Notes: generated by a model from the letters alone, not told the origin. 64,000 nt of DNA from VRUE01 sp035318745 (GCA_035318745.1 DATHEA010000021.1:124001-188000); one strand, 5' to 3'; positions 17,645 through 26,029 are shown, numbered from the stretch's first letter. Numbers and translations: made by a program.

Positions 17645-19009
17645 TTAGCGCCTGCGGTACTTCGGGCGCGGAGCGCTGCCCGCCATCTGGGCCAACTGCT
17701 GCGGGTCGGGGGCATTGCCGGACATCATCTGCCGCATCATTTTGCGCATCTGGTCGAACTGCTTGACCAGCTGGTTGACCTGCTGAATCTTGGTCCCCGA
17801 GCCATGGGCGATCCGTTTGCGCCGCGAGCCCTTGATGATCGCCGGGTTGGCGCGCTCCAGCGGAGTCATCGAGAGGATGATCGCCTCGACCCGGTCGAGC
17901 TCGCCCTCGTCGACGTCGGCGTTCTTCAGCTGCTTCATCGCCCCCATGCCAGGCAGCATCCCGATCAGGCCGCTGAGCGGGCCCATCTTGCGCACCTGAC
18001 GCATCTGCTGGAGGAAGTCCTCGAGGGTGAAGCGGTCGCTTTCGAGTTTCTTCTGCAGATCCTCGGTTTGGCGCTCGTCGACCTGCTGCTCGGCTTTCTC
18101 GATCAGGCTGAGCATGTCGCCCATGCCGAGGATCCGCGAAGCCATGCGGTCGGGGTGGAAGCGATCGAAGGCCTCCAATTTCTCGCCGGTCGAAGCGAAG
18201 AGGATCGGCTTGCCGGTCACCGCTTTGACCGAGAGCGCGGCGCCGCCACGGGCGTCGCCGTCGAGCTTGGTCATCACCACGCCGTCGAACTCGGCCACCT
18301 CGGCGAACGATTCGGCGACGCCGACGGCGTCCTGGCCGGTCATCGCGTCGACGACCAGCAGCACGTCGTGCGGCTTGGTCCGCTTGCGGATCTTGGCCAG
18401 CTCGTCCATCAGGTCTGCATCGATATGGAGGCGCCCCGCGGTGTCGACGATGAGAACGTCGCGCTCCTCCTCGCGAGCGCGGTCGAGTGCCCAGGCGGCG
18501 ATCTCTACAGGGTCGGCGTCGGTGCCCTGCTCATAGACCGCGGCCCCGGCGCGCTTGCCCACGGTGACCAGCTGATCGACCGCAGCTGGGCGATAGACGT
18601 CGCAGGCGGCGAGGGCGACAGTTTTGCCCGACTCGCCGAGGTGGCGAGCGAGCTTGGCACAGGCGGTCGTCTTGCCCGAGCCCTGCAACCCGGCCATCAG
18701 GATCACCGTCGGGCCATTGGAAGCGAAGGCCAGATCGCGCCCGGTGCCGCCCATCAGCCCGGTCAGCTCCTCGTTGACGATCTTCACCACCTGTTGGCCG
18801 GGGTCGAGGCTCTCCAGCACATCGGCGCCAAGGCAACGCTCCTTCAGCGTCTTGGTAAAGGTTTTGACGACCTTGAAGTTGACGTCGGCCTCGAGCAGGG
18901 CGAGGCGGATCTCGCGCATCGCCGCATCGACATCGCCCTCGTTCAGCTTGCCGCGCGAACGGACGTCGGAGAGGGTCGCCTGGAGGCGGTCTGAGAGCTG
19001 GTCGAACAC
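17645..19009 (-). CDS. ffh: Signal recognition particle protein Ffh
   Basis: 454 residues. N domain (1-90), G domain with GLQGSGKTTACAKLA, DVYRPAAVDQL, DTAGRLHID and TKLDGDARGG, then a methionine-rich M domain with QMRQVRKMGPLSGLIGMLPGMG and SRRKRIAHGSGT, which binds SRP RNA. It targets signal-anchor proteins to the membrane with FtsY, encoded just upstream. No SRP RNA gene was seen in the window. Confidence 0.97.
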   Translation of the reverse strand: MFDQLSDRLQATLSDVRSRGKLNEGDVDAAMREIRLALLEADVNFKVVKTFTKTLKERCLGADVLESLDPGQQVVKIVNEELTGLMGGTGRDLAFASNGPTVILMAGLQGSGKTTACAKLARHLGESGKTVALAACDVYRPAAVDQLVTVGKRAGAAVYEQGTDADPVEIAAWALDRAREEERDVLIVDTAGRLHIDADLMDELAKIRKRTKPHDVLLVVDAMTGQDAVGVAESFAEVAEFDGVVMTKLDGDARGGAALSVKAVTGKPILFASTGEKLEAFDRFHPDRMASRILGMGDMLSLIEKAEQQVDERQTEDLQKKLESDRFTLEDFLQQMRQVRKMGPLSGLIGMLPGMGAMKQLKNADVDEGELDRVEAIILSMTPLERANPAIIKGSRRKRIAHGSGTKIQQVNQLVKQFDQMRKMMRQMMSGNAPDPQQLAQMAGSAPRPKYRRR

Positions 19010-19034
19010 CGCAGAGGAGCTTAGGGGAGCGCGC

Positions 19035-20033
19035 CTACTCGGCGAGCAGGGCGCGGGCGAAGTCGGCTGGGTCGAACGGGCGCAGGTCCTCGAGCGTCTC
19101 CCCCGTGCCGATCAATTTCACCGGGATGCCGAGCTCGTTGGCGATCGCCAGCACGATCCCGCCCTTGGCGGTGCCGTCGAGCTTGGTCAAGACGACACCG
19201 TCCACCTCGACGGCTTCGGAGAAGATCTTTGCCTGGCGCAGGCCGTTCTGGCCGGTCGTCGCGTCGATCGAGATCAGCGTCTCGTGCGGGGCATCGGGCA
19301 TCTGCTTGGCGATCACGCGGCGCACCTTGGTCAGCTCGTCCATCAGGTTGCCCTGGGTGTGGAGGCGACCGGCGGTGTCGACGATCACCACGTCGGCACC
19401 GCGGGCGCGTGCGGCGGCGACCGCGTCGAAGGCGACTGCGCCGGGATCGCCCCCTGGCGCCGAGCGGATCAGTTCCGCTCCCGCCCGTTGCGCCCACTCG
19501 GCCAGTTGCTCGGCCGCGGCAGCGCGGTAGGTGTCGGCGGCAGCCAGCACGACCGTGAGGCCGAATTCCTTGGAGAGATGCCAAGCGAGCTTGCCGATCG
19601 TCGTGGTCTTGCCGGTGCCGTTGACGCCGACCATCAGCAGCACTGCCGGCTCGCCACTGAGGTCGATCGGGCTACGGCCTCCCGAGGCGACCTCGGCGAG
19701 GATCTCGATCAGCCGCTCGCGGACCGCATCGCCGTCCGCTGAGACGGCGCCGCTCTCAACCTCCTGCTCCAGCCGTTCGACCACCTCGGCCGTGGTCGGC
19801 GCCCCGGCGTCGGCCAGGATCAGCGCCTCCTCGAGTCGCTCCCAGGTCTCCTCGTCGATTCGATCGAAGAGACTCGCCGAGATCTCCTCGGTCAGCGCCT
19901 GGCGACTTTTCGAGAGGCTCTCGCGCAGGCGGCCGAAGACACCGCGACGGCGTTCCTCGCTTTCGGGCTCGGCTGCGGGCAACGCCGAGCCGCGCGCGCC
20001 GAGATCGAAGATCTCCTGCCAGGAAGTGGGCAT
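19035..20033 (-). CDS. ftsY: Signal recognition particle receptor FtsY
   Basis: 332 residues with NG domain motifs: GVNGTGKTTTIGKLAW, DTYRAAAAEQL, DTAGRLHTQ, TKLDGTAKGG. The N-terminal A region is short (about 45 residues) with an amphipathic stretch GVFGRLRESLSKSRQ that could bind the membrane. It is the SRP receptor. Located in the conserved smc-ftsY-ffh order, with six bases between the smc stop and its ATG. Confidence 0.97.
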   Translation of the reverse strand: MPTSWQEIFDLGARGSALPAAEPESEERRRGVFGRLRESLSKSRQALTEEISASLFDRIDEETWERLEEALILADAGAPTTAEVVERLEQEVESGAVSADGDAVRERLIEILAEVASGGRSPIDLSGEPAVLLMVGVNGTGKTTTIGKLAWHLSKEFGLTVVLAAADTYRAAAAEQLAEWAQRAGAELIRSAPGGDPGAVAFDAVAAARARGADVVIVDTAGRLHTQGNLMDELTKVRRVIAKQMPDAPHETLISIDATTGQNGLRQAKIFSEAVEVDGVVLTKLDGTAKGGIVLAIANELGIPVKLIGTGETLEDLRPFDPADFARALLAE

Positions 20034-20039
20034 CGCCTG

Positions 20040-22475
20040 CTAGGCGGCAGCGGCCGAGTCGTCGCGGGCCGGAGGTTCGCCGGGGGGCTTTTGGCCAAGC
20101 ACCCCGCCTGCCTGCTCGCTCCGCTCCGCGCCAACCCCGGCGAAGGGCGGCGGGCTCGTCGCCTCCGCCTCCTCTTCCACTTCGCGCGGCAGCCGGCGCG
20201 AGACCACTTTCGTCACGCCGTCGCCGCCCATGGTCACGCCGTAGAGGACGTCGGCGGCGTCCATCGTCCGTTTCTGGTGGGTGACGACGACGAACTGGGC
20301 GCGGTCGGAGAAGCGGCGGATCAGCTGCAGGAAGCGGTCGATGTTGGCGTCGTCCAGCGCGGCCTCGACCTCGTCGAGGATGTAGAAGGGGCACGGCCTT
20401 GCCAGGAAGACGGCGAAGACGAAGGCGAGCGCAACCAGCGACTTCTCGCCGCCGGAGAGCAGGGAGAGCTTGCGGGTCGACTTGCCGGCCGGAGTGACCT
20501 CGATCTCCACTCCGAGCTCCTCCCGCTCTTCGTCCTCGCGCTCCTCCCCGTCGCCCTCCTCCTCTGGCTCAGCCTCCTCGGCGTCGCGCACCGGGTGGAG
20601 GCTGACCCGCCGCAGGCGGCCGCGCCCTCCGGGGAAGAGGTGCTCGACCATCTCCTCGAAGTTCTTTGCGGTCGCCTCGAAGGTCTGCTCGAAGGCGCGC
20701 TCGATCTCCTGGTCGATCTCACGGATCAACGCCTCCAGCTCGCGCATGCCACGCTCGGTGTCCTCGCGCTGGGTCTGCAGCGACTCGACGTGCTCGCGGG
20801 CCTCCTCGTACTCCTGCTCGGCGAGCGGATTGACCGGCCCGATCTGGGCGCGGCGACGCTCCAGCCGCTGCAAGCGGCGATCGATGTCGGCTCGCTCCTC
20901 ATCGCTCAGAGCCTCCTCGGCGGTCTCAATCCCCTCGCCCAGTCGCTCGGCGATCGAGGCCATCTCCTTGGCGGCCTCGGCGCGGCGATCGCCGAGGTGC
21001 GCAGCCTCGACCTGCGCCGCGGTGAGCGCGTCTGAGGCGGCCTTCATCTCCACCTGCAGCTCGGACTCCTGGCGCGAGCACTCGCGCATCTCCTCTGCGA
21101 TCGCATCGCCGTCGCCCTCCTCGCCGACCACCTTCGCTTCGATTCGCTCGACCCGGACGCGGATCGAGGCTTCCGCCGCGGCGACCGCGGCGGCGGAAGC
21201 GCGGACGTCGTCGAGCAACGCCTCGCCGGCGGCGACGCGCTCGCGCAAGGCCTCACGGTGGCGCTCACCGAGCAAGCCCTCGGCACGGCGGGCATGCCTG
21301 GCGGCGCGCTCGGCGCCCGCCTGGACAGCGCCCAGCGCCGACTCCCGCTCGGACTCGGCGGCATCGGTGGAGCGCGCCTGCTCCAGGCCACCAACCGCGC
21401 CGGTCAGACCGGCGTCGATCTCGGCCAGCTCCTCCTCGAGCTTGCGGGCGCGCTCGGCCGGCGCCCCTTCGGCCGAACCGAGATCGAGAGTCAGCGGCCC
21501 GAACTCTGCCCGCAATCCCTCCAGGGCACTCGCCAGCTCCGTCTCGCGATCGCCGAGCCCGGCGGCGCGCACGGCGACTCGCTGCTGCTCGCCTCGCAGC
21601 CGGGTCAGCAATCCCCATGCCTGGGTGCGCTCGCGATCGCGAGCGGCGAAGCGCTCCTCGGCCGCGCGGCGCCGTCCGCTCACCTCGGCTAAGCGCTTCT
21701 CGACCTCCGTCTGCTTGGCTCGGGCCTTCTCGGCGGCACGCTCCGCTGCTTCGGCTCGATCCTTGCCGAAGCGCAGTTCCTCGGCGACCAGGCGGCCGCG
21801 CTGCTCCAGCTCCTCGCGCTCGATCCGGGCGCCGAGCTCGGCCGCCTGGGCCTGCCGCTTCAGCGGCCGCAGCCGCGCCCGTGCCTCGCGCTCCAGGTCG
21901 AGGGCGCGGTCGAGGTTGTCGCGCGCGGCGCGCAGCTTCAGCTCGGCGCGACGGCGGCGCTTGCGGTGCTTGCCGAGGCCCGCCGCCTCCTCGACCAGCA
22001 GCCGTCGCTCGCGCGGTTTGGAGTGGATGATCGACTCGACGCGGCCCTGGCTGATCACCGAGTGCATCTCACGACCCAGGTTGGTGTCGGAGAGGATCTC
22101 GACCACATCGACGAGGCGGCAACGGGCCCCGTTGAGCCGGTAGACGCCGTCACCGGAGCGGTCGAGCGTGCGCTGGATCGCGATCTCGGAGAGTTCGGTC
22201 GCGGCGCGGCCTTCGGAGTTGTCGATCACGACCTCGACCTCGGCGGCGCGGCGCTGGCCGACGCCCTGCCCTCCGGCTGAGATCACGTCCTGCATCGAGG
22301 CGCCGCGAATCGCGCCCGGGCTCTGCTCGCCGAGCGCCCAGAGCACCGCGTCGGTGATGTTCGACTTGCCGGAGCCGTTGGGTCCGACGATCACGCTCAC
22401 GCCTGGAGAGAACTCCAGCTTGGTGCGCGCGGGGAACGACTTGAACCCCTTCATCTCGATCGATCTCAAATACAT
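20040..22475 (-). CDS. smc: SMC-type ATPase lacking a recognisable hinge
   Basis: 811 residues against about 1,150-1,200 for bacterial SMC. The N-terminal head is typical (MYLRSIEMKGFKSF; Walker A GPNGSGKS at 31-38; R-loop region VISQGRVESIIHSKPRERR). The C-terminal head has signature LSGGEKSLVALAF near 673 and Walker B FYILDEVEAALDD near 697. The roughly 415 residues between the heads are Ala/Glu/Arg-rich coiled coil with no hinge-like block. The tail after 760 is Pro/Gly-rich and encoded by a palindrome. It sits in the canonical smc locus; scpA and scpB are at 60-61 kb. Confidence 0.9.
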   Translation of the reverse strand: MYLRSIEMKGFKSFPARTKLEFSPGVSVIVGPNGSGKSNITDAVLWALGEQSPGAIRGASMQDVISAGGQGVGQRRAAEVEVVIDNSEGRAATELSEIAIQRTLDRSGDGVYRLNGARCRLVDVVEILSDTNLGREMHSVISQGRVESIIHSKPRERRLLVEEAAGLGKHRKRRRRAELKLRAARDNLDRALDLEREARARLRPLKRQAQAAELGARIEREELEQRGRLVAEELRFGKDRAEAAERAAEKARAKQTEVEKRLAEVSGRRRAAEERFAARDRERTQAWGLLTRLRGEQQRVAVRAAGLGDRETELASALEGLRAEFGPLTLDLGSAEGAPAERARKLEEELAEIDAGLTGAVGGLEQARSTDAAESERESALGAVQAGAERAARHARRAEGLLGERHREALRERVAAGEALLDDVRASAAAVAAAEASIRVRVERIEAKVVGEEGDGDAIAEEMRECSRQESELQVEMKAASDALTAAQVEAAHLGDRRAEAAKEMASIAERLGEGIETAEEALSDEERADIDRRLQRLERRRAQIGPVNPLAEQEYEEAREHVESLQTQREDTERGMRELEALIREIDQEIERAFEQTFEATAKNFEEMVEHLFPGGRGRLRRVSLHPVRDAEEAEPEEEGDGEEREDEEREELGVEIEVTPAGKSTRKLSLLSGGEKSLVALAFVFAVFLARPCPFYILDEVEAALDDANIDRFLQLIRRFSDRAQFVVVTHQKRTMDAADVLYGVTMGGDGVTKVVSRRLPREVEEEAEATSPPPFAGVGAERSEQAGGVLGQKPPGEPPARDDSAAAA
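20076..20144. repeat. In-frame palindrome encoding the SMC C-terminal tail
   Basis: Arms 20076-20085 (TTCGCCGGGG) and 20135-20144 (CCCCGGCGAA) pair perfectly; next to them TTGGC (20091-20095) pairs with GCCAA (20130-20134). The dyad lies inside the smc reading frame and encodes the low-complexity tail PFAGVGAERSEQ...KPPGE. Architecture is like the recG and ribD in-frame palindromes, but the sequence is different. Confidence 0.55.
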
Positions 22476-22527
22476 CTCTCGTCCTCGGTCCGGAAGGCTG
22501 GCGGGTGGGTCGGACGCGACCTCCCCC

Positions 22528-23202
22528 CTATCCCCGGAGGCGCTTCAGCGCCTCCTCGGCCGCTACCTTCTCCGCTGCCTTCTTGCTCCATCCGGCGCCG
22601 GTACCCACGCTTTCACCGTCGACGGTCGCCTCCACTTCGAAGGTGCGCCGGTGCGCGGGGCCCGATTCGCCAATGACGGCATAGGTTACGCGTGCTCGCC
22701 GCCGTGCGAGCAGCTCCTGCAGCGCCGACTTCGCATCTACCGGAGCTTCTACCGCCTGTTCGATCTGGGCCTCGAAGGCAGCGCCGACGGCGGTGGCGAC
22801 GCGATCGAATCCGAAGGCGACGAAGCAGGCACCGATCAGCGCCTCGGTCACCTCCGGCAGCGGCCGCGAGCCTGCCAGCAGAACCTTTGCCGGGATCGCC
22901 TCCTCGACCTCTGGCTCAGCCCCCTCGAGCATCGTCGGCACTCCCAGTTCGCGCCCTACCTCCGCGCAGGCGACGCCGCTGACCGTCTGGTTGTGGATCT
23001 TGGTCAGGCCGCCGGCATCCACCTCCGGGAACTGCGCATAAATGCCGGCGGCGACGGCGAGGGCAAGCACGCTGTCGCCGAGATAGGCGAGACGCTCATA
23101 GGATCGGGGCGACTCCTCGGTCCAGGAGGAATGTGTGAGGGCGCAACGCCGCAGCTCGTCGGGGAGCTCCGCGACGAGCTCGGCGAGCGCCTCGGCGCTC
23201 AC
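22528..23202 (-). CDS. rnc: Ribonuclease III with altered metal-binding residues
   Basis: 224 residues: RNase III domain (about 1-140) and C-terminal double-stranded RNA-binding domain (SALQELL ... GAGWSKKAAEKVAAEEAL). The signature normally ERLEFLGD reads ERLAYLGD: Glu36 and Asp43 are kept, but the second Glu is Ala39. The second site, normally D-x-x-E, reads E-V-T-E (Glu117, Glu120), and the Glu of the DEG segment is Ala63. It may cut with changed efficiency or act mainly as a dsRNA binder. It overlaps acpP by 4 nt, the usual acpP-rnc-smc order. Confidence 0.9.
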   Translation of the reverse strand: MSAEALAELVAELPDELRRCALTHSSWTEESPRSYERLAYLGDSVLALAVAAGIYAQFPEVDAGGLTKIHNQTVSGVACAEVGRELGVPTMLEGAEPEVEEAIPAKVLLAGSRPLPEVTEALIGACFVAFGFDRVATAVGAAFEAQIEQAVEAPVDAKSALQELLARRRARVTYAVIGESGPAHRRTFEVEATVDGESVGTGAGWSKKAAEKVAAEEALKRLRG

Positions 23203-23444
23203 GCCGGAGCGTGCTCCAGGACAAAACCGACCGCGTCGCCGACGGTCTCGATCCGCGCCGCCTGCTCCTCGGAGACGGAGATCCCGTAACGGTCCTCCAG
23301 CTCCATCACCAGCTCGTAGAGGTCGAGCGAGTCCGCGTCCAAGTCCTGCTTGAAGCGGGTCTCGTCGGCGATCTTCGCCGGATCGGCCTCGAGCTCCTCG
23401 GCGAGGTGGTCGCGCACCAGATTGAAAACCTCATCTCGTTGCAT
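23199..23444 (-). CDS. acpP: Acyl carrier protein
   Basis: 81 residues with the phosphopantetheine attachment motif DLDADSLDLYELVMELED; the Ser in DSL carries the prosthetic group. Acidic four-helix protein, carrier for fatty-acid synthesis. Lies between plsX and rnc, as in many bacteria, with its stop overlapping the rnc start. Confidence 0.96.
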   Translation of the reverse strand: MQRDEVFNLVRDHLAEELEADPAKIADETRFKQDLDADSLDLYELVMELEDRYGISVSEEQAARIETVGDAVGFVLEHAPA

Positions 23445-23456
23445 CCAAGTTTCCTA

Positions 23457-24479
23457 TCACGCGCCCGCGTCGGCCGCGAGAGCGCCCCTGGTAGCGCCGC
23501 CCTCCTCGAGCAGCGCCGCGGTGCGATCGACCGCGCCCACCTCGACGCAACGTGCGGCCAGGCGCACGGCGTTGGCAATCCCCTCGGCGCCGGCGCTGCC
23601 GTGCCCGACCACGGCGATGCTGCGCAATCCGAGCAGGATCGCGCCGCCGGTCGAGTCCGGGTGCAGCTCGCGACGCAGGCCGCCAAGCGCGGGGCGTATC
23701 AGCAACCCGCCGAGGGCGGCGAGCGGGTTGATCCGCGCCGCATCGCGAATGGCGCCGGTGACCGTGCGTGCGGTCCCCTCCATCAACTTCAACGAGACGT
23801 TGCCGGTGAAGCCGTCGGTGACGACGACATCGGCTTTGCCGCCTGGCAGGTCGCCCCCCTCTAGGTTGCCGGCAAAGTCGATTCCCGGCGCATCGGCGAG
23901 CAGAGCGTGCGCGGCAACCACTTCCTCCCGCCCCTTGCCGGCCTCCTCACCGACCGAGAGCAGGCCGACGCGGGGTCGCGCAATGCCGAGAACCGCCTCG
24001 CTGAAAGCGGCGCCGAGGAAGGCGAACTGGACCAGGTGCTGGGCGCGCACCTCGACGTTGGCGCCGACGTCGAGAAAGAGCACCGGTTTACCAGGGACCG
24101 GCAGCTGCACGGCAAGCGCCGGTCGCTGTACGCCACGCAGGCGGCGCAGGCCGAAGGTCGCCGCCGCCATCGTCGCCCCGGTAGAGCCGTGGCTGACCAT
24201 CGCGTCCGCCTTGCCCTCAGCGACATCGCGCGCCACCCGGACAACCGAGGCCTCTTTCTCCGCCCGCACGGCAGGCACCGGGTCCTCCGCATTGCCGATC
24301 CACTCTGAGGTCGGAGTGACCTCGATCCCGTCTACACCGTCGAGCCCGAGCTCCTCCGGCGGACCGAAGACCCTGATCCGGATTCCGTCGGCAGTCGCCA
24401 TCCTGGCCCCCTGGGCCAACACACCGAAGCCCTGCTCGGCGCCGAAGCCGTCGAGGGCGACGGTCACGCCGTCGGCCAT
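23457..24479 (-). CDS. plsX: Phosphate acyltransferase PlsX
   Basis: 340 residues. Begins VTVALDGFGAEQG, the PlsX start with DxxGxD-like motif changed to DGFGAE, and contains MVSHGSTGATMAAATFGLRR, a conserved active-site segment, and VTDGFTGNVSLKLMEG. It makes acyl-phosphate from acyl-ACP for phospholipid synthesis. Directly between rpmF (4-nt gap) and acpP. Confidence 0.95.
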   Translation of the reverse strand: MADGVTVALDGFGAEQGFGVLAQGARMATADGIRIRVFGPPEELGLDGVDGIEVTPTSEWIGNAEDPVPAVRAEKEASVVRVARDVAEGKADAMVSHGSTGATMAAATFGLRRLRGVQRPALAVQLPVPGKPVLFLDVGANVEVRAQHLVQFAFLGAAFSEAVLGIARPRVGLLSVGEEAGKGREEVVAAHALLADAPGIDFAGNLEGGDLPGGKADVVVTDGFTGNVSLKLMEGTARTVTGAIRDAARINPLAALGGLLIRPALGGLRRELHPDSTGGAILLGLRSIAVVGHGSAGAEGIANAVRLAARCVEVGAVDRTAALLEEGGATRGALAADAGA

Positions 24480-24482
24480 CGT

Positions 24483-24695
24483 CTACTCGGTGTCGGGAGC
24501 GGGCGCGGCCGGGTCGACGATCGAGTGCTCGATCACCTCACGACCCTTGTAGGTACCGCAGGTCGGGCAGACCCGGTGCGGCAACCGCGGGCTGTGGCAA
24601 CGCGGACAGTTGTTGAGCCGCGCCTTGCCGGCCTTGTGGTTCGCGCGCCGCTTGTCTCGCCGCTGCCGGGACGTTCTCTTCTTTGGGACAGCCAT
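24483..24695 (-). CDS. rpmF: Ribosomal protein bL32, zinc type
   Basis: 70 residues from ATG 24695 (MAVPKKRTSRQRRDKRRANH), the usual bL32 start; upstream codons belong to element B copy 1 and are rejected. CPRCH and CPTCG form a zinc site. In most bacteria yceD precedes rpmF in one transcript; here yceD is on the other strand and a methyltransferase gene plus a structured element stand in its place. Confidence 0.96.
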   Translation of the reverse strand: MAVPKKRTSRQRRDKRRANHKAGKARLNNCPRCHSPRLPHRVCPTCGTYKGREVIEHSIVDPAAPAPDTE

Positions 24696-24723
24696 GAGTC
24701 GCGGAATGGTAGTGCAAGTGCAA

Positions 24724-24828
24724 GGAGAGGGTCGGGGGTCTCCCGGCAGAAACTCGTGAGCCGGTGAGATTGGCGCCCCCGGCACGCGACCGTCGCGGGT
24801 TTCGGACGGGAGACCCCCGACCCTCTCC
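24724..24828 (+). repeat. Palindromic element family B, copy 1
   Basis: Perfect 22-bp arms 24724-24745 and 24807-24828 enclose a 61-nt core. Inside, GAAAC (24749-24753) pairs with GTTTC (24799-24803), and CGCGA-CCG-TCGCG forms a hairpin at 24785-24797. The core matches copy 2 at 48 of 61 positions with no gap. It begins one base before the methyltransferase stop codon region and lies in the rpmF 5' leader, so transcription into rpmF would cross it. Confidence 0.85.
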
Positions 24829-25350
24829 TCAGTAGGTCGCCCGCACTACGGCGAGACCATCGGCTTTCCAGGTGACCTCCCCACCGCACCACTCGACGAG
24901 GTTGTCGAGCTGGTCGTCCTCGAAGACGTCGCCGATGACCAGGGAGCGGGAGTGGTCTTTTACGCGGCGGAAGAGAGCTTGCTTTTGCTCGTCGGTCAGG
25001 TCGTTGACCGAGAGGACTGAGATGACCAAGTCCCAGGGGCCGTCGGGGAGCGGATCCTCCATGCGGGCCAGCTGTACGTCGTCGTAGCTCTGCCGGGCGC
25101 GGAAGACCATGTCCGGGCTGGAGTCGAGCCCGACCACCCAGCTGTCGGGGTAGGCCTCGATCAGGCGCTTGGTCGTTTCGCCAGTACCCATTCCCAGCTC
25201 CAAGACCCGCTCGGGCGGAAAGGGGATCGCGGCGATCGCCTGCTCCTGCAGGTCGTCGTAGCGCGGGATCTTGGAGCGAATCCGCTCCAGATACTCGTCG
25301 GGTGTCCAGTCGAATTGACCCATTTCGTAATCTCGTTGTGAGGGTGCCAT
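24829..25350 (-). CDS. SAM-dependent methyltransferase, class I
   Basis: 173 residues from ATG 25350; ATG 25323 (MGQFDWTPDEYLERIRSKIP) is an alternative start. SAM-binding motif I is VLELGMGTGETTKRL, motif II VVGLDSSPDM, motif IV WDLVISVLSVNDL, the last being common in small ubiquinone/TrmA-like methyltransferases. Substrate unknown. It is divergent from yceD with only about 29 bp between starts, and runs into element B copy 1 at its 3' end. Confidence 0.8.
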   Translation of the reverse strand: MAPSQRDYEMGQFDWTPDEYLERIRSKIPRYDDLQEQAIAAIPFPPERVLELGMGTGETTKRLIEAYPDSWVVGLDSSPDMVFRARQSYDDVQLARMEDPLPDGPWDLVISVLSVNDLTDEQKQALFRRVKDHSRSLVIGDVFEDDQLDNLVEWCGGEVTWKADGLAVVRATY

Positions 25351-25379
25351 CGTAAGCGGCGGGGCGGAGGAGCCAGGCA

Positions 25380-25910
25380 ATGGCCAAAACGGACAGCACG
25401 ATCATCGACCTTGCTCGTCTCTCGCTTTCCCATGGCGAGGGAGCGCGTTTCGACGTTCCGGTGCGCCTCGAACCGCTGGAGCTTGGCGGGCAGACCTATG
25501 TTCCGCCGGGGGACACCGTCGAGGCGAGGCTCGACCTCTCCCGGCCGAGCAACGGCTATGCATTCAGGCTGCGCTTTCCGCTGCGAGTCGACGGCCCTTG
25601 CGTCCGCTGCCTCGAGGACGCAGCGGTGGAGACCGAGGTCGACGCTCGCGAGGTCGATCAGTCCGACACCGACGACGAGGAGCTGCGCAGTCCCTACGTA
25701 GTCGAAGACAAATTAGACCTCGGCCGCTGGGCCCACGACGCAGCGATCCTGGCCCTCCCAGCCCGCATCCTCTGCCGCCCCGACTGCGCCGGCCTCTGCC
25801 CAGTCTGCGGCGAGCCCCTAAACGACGCCAACCCCGAGGACCACAAACACAACACCGGCGGGGATCCAAGGTGGAGCAAACTCAAAGAGCTAAAGCTGGA
25901 CCAGCAGTAA
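25380..25910 (+). CDS. yceD: YceD/DUF177 family protein
   Basis: 176 residues. Central motif GPCVRCLEDAAV and C-terminal CRPDCAGLCPVCGEPLND are the conserved Cys motifs of the DUF177 family. In bacteria and plastids it is linked with rpmF and 23S rRNA/ribosome accumulation. Here it is transcribed away from rpmF, so the canonical yceD-rpmF coupling is broken. Element B copy 2 starts 14 nt after its stop. Confidence 0.88.
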   Translation: MAKTDSTIIDLARLSLSHGEGARFDVPVRLEPLELGGQTYVPPGDTVEARLDLSRPSNGYAFRLRFPLRVDGPCVRCLEDAAVETEVDAREVDQSDTDDEELRSPYVVEDKLDLGRWAHDAAILALPARILCRPDCAGLCPVCGEPLNDANPEDHKHNTGGDPRWSKLKELKLDQQ

Positions 25911-25924
25911 ACGCCCCGCCTAGA

Positions 25925-26029
25925 GGACGGAGTCGGGGGTCCTCCGACAGGAACTTGTGAGCGGGCGAGATTTGCGCCCTCGCCAGACGACCGTCGCGGG
26001 TTCCAGGCGGAGGACCCCCGACTCCGTCC
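25925..26029 (+). repeat. Palindromic element family B, copy 2
   Basis: Perfect 22-bp arms 25925-25946 and 26008-26029 enclose a 61-nt core. Inside, GGAAC (25950-25954) pairs with GTTCC (26000-26004), a compensated change relative to copy 1. The arms differ from copy 1 at five positions, and each change is matched in the partner arm. It lies between the convergent 3' ends of yceD and the coiled-coil gene. Same orientation as copy 1, about 1.2 kb apart. Confidence 0.85.

Noticed and set aside
24724..26029. Family B elements as riboswitches or hammerhead-type ribozymes
   Set aside because: The core lacks CUGAUGA/GAAA hammerhead boxes and the consensus of FMN, SAM, TPP, cobalamin or c-di-GMP riboswitches that I can recall.
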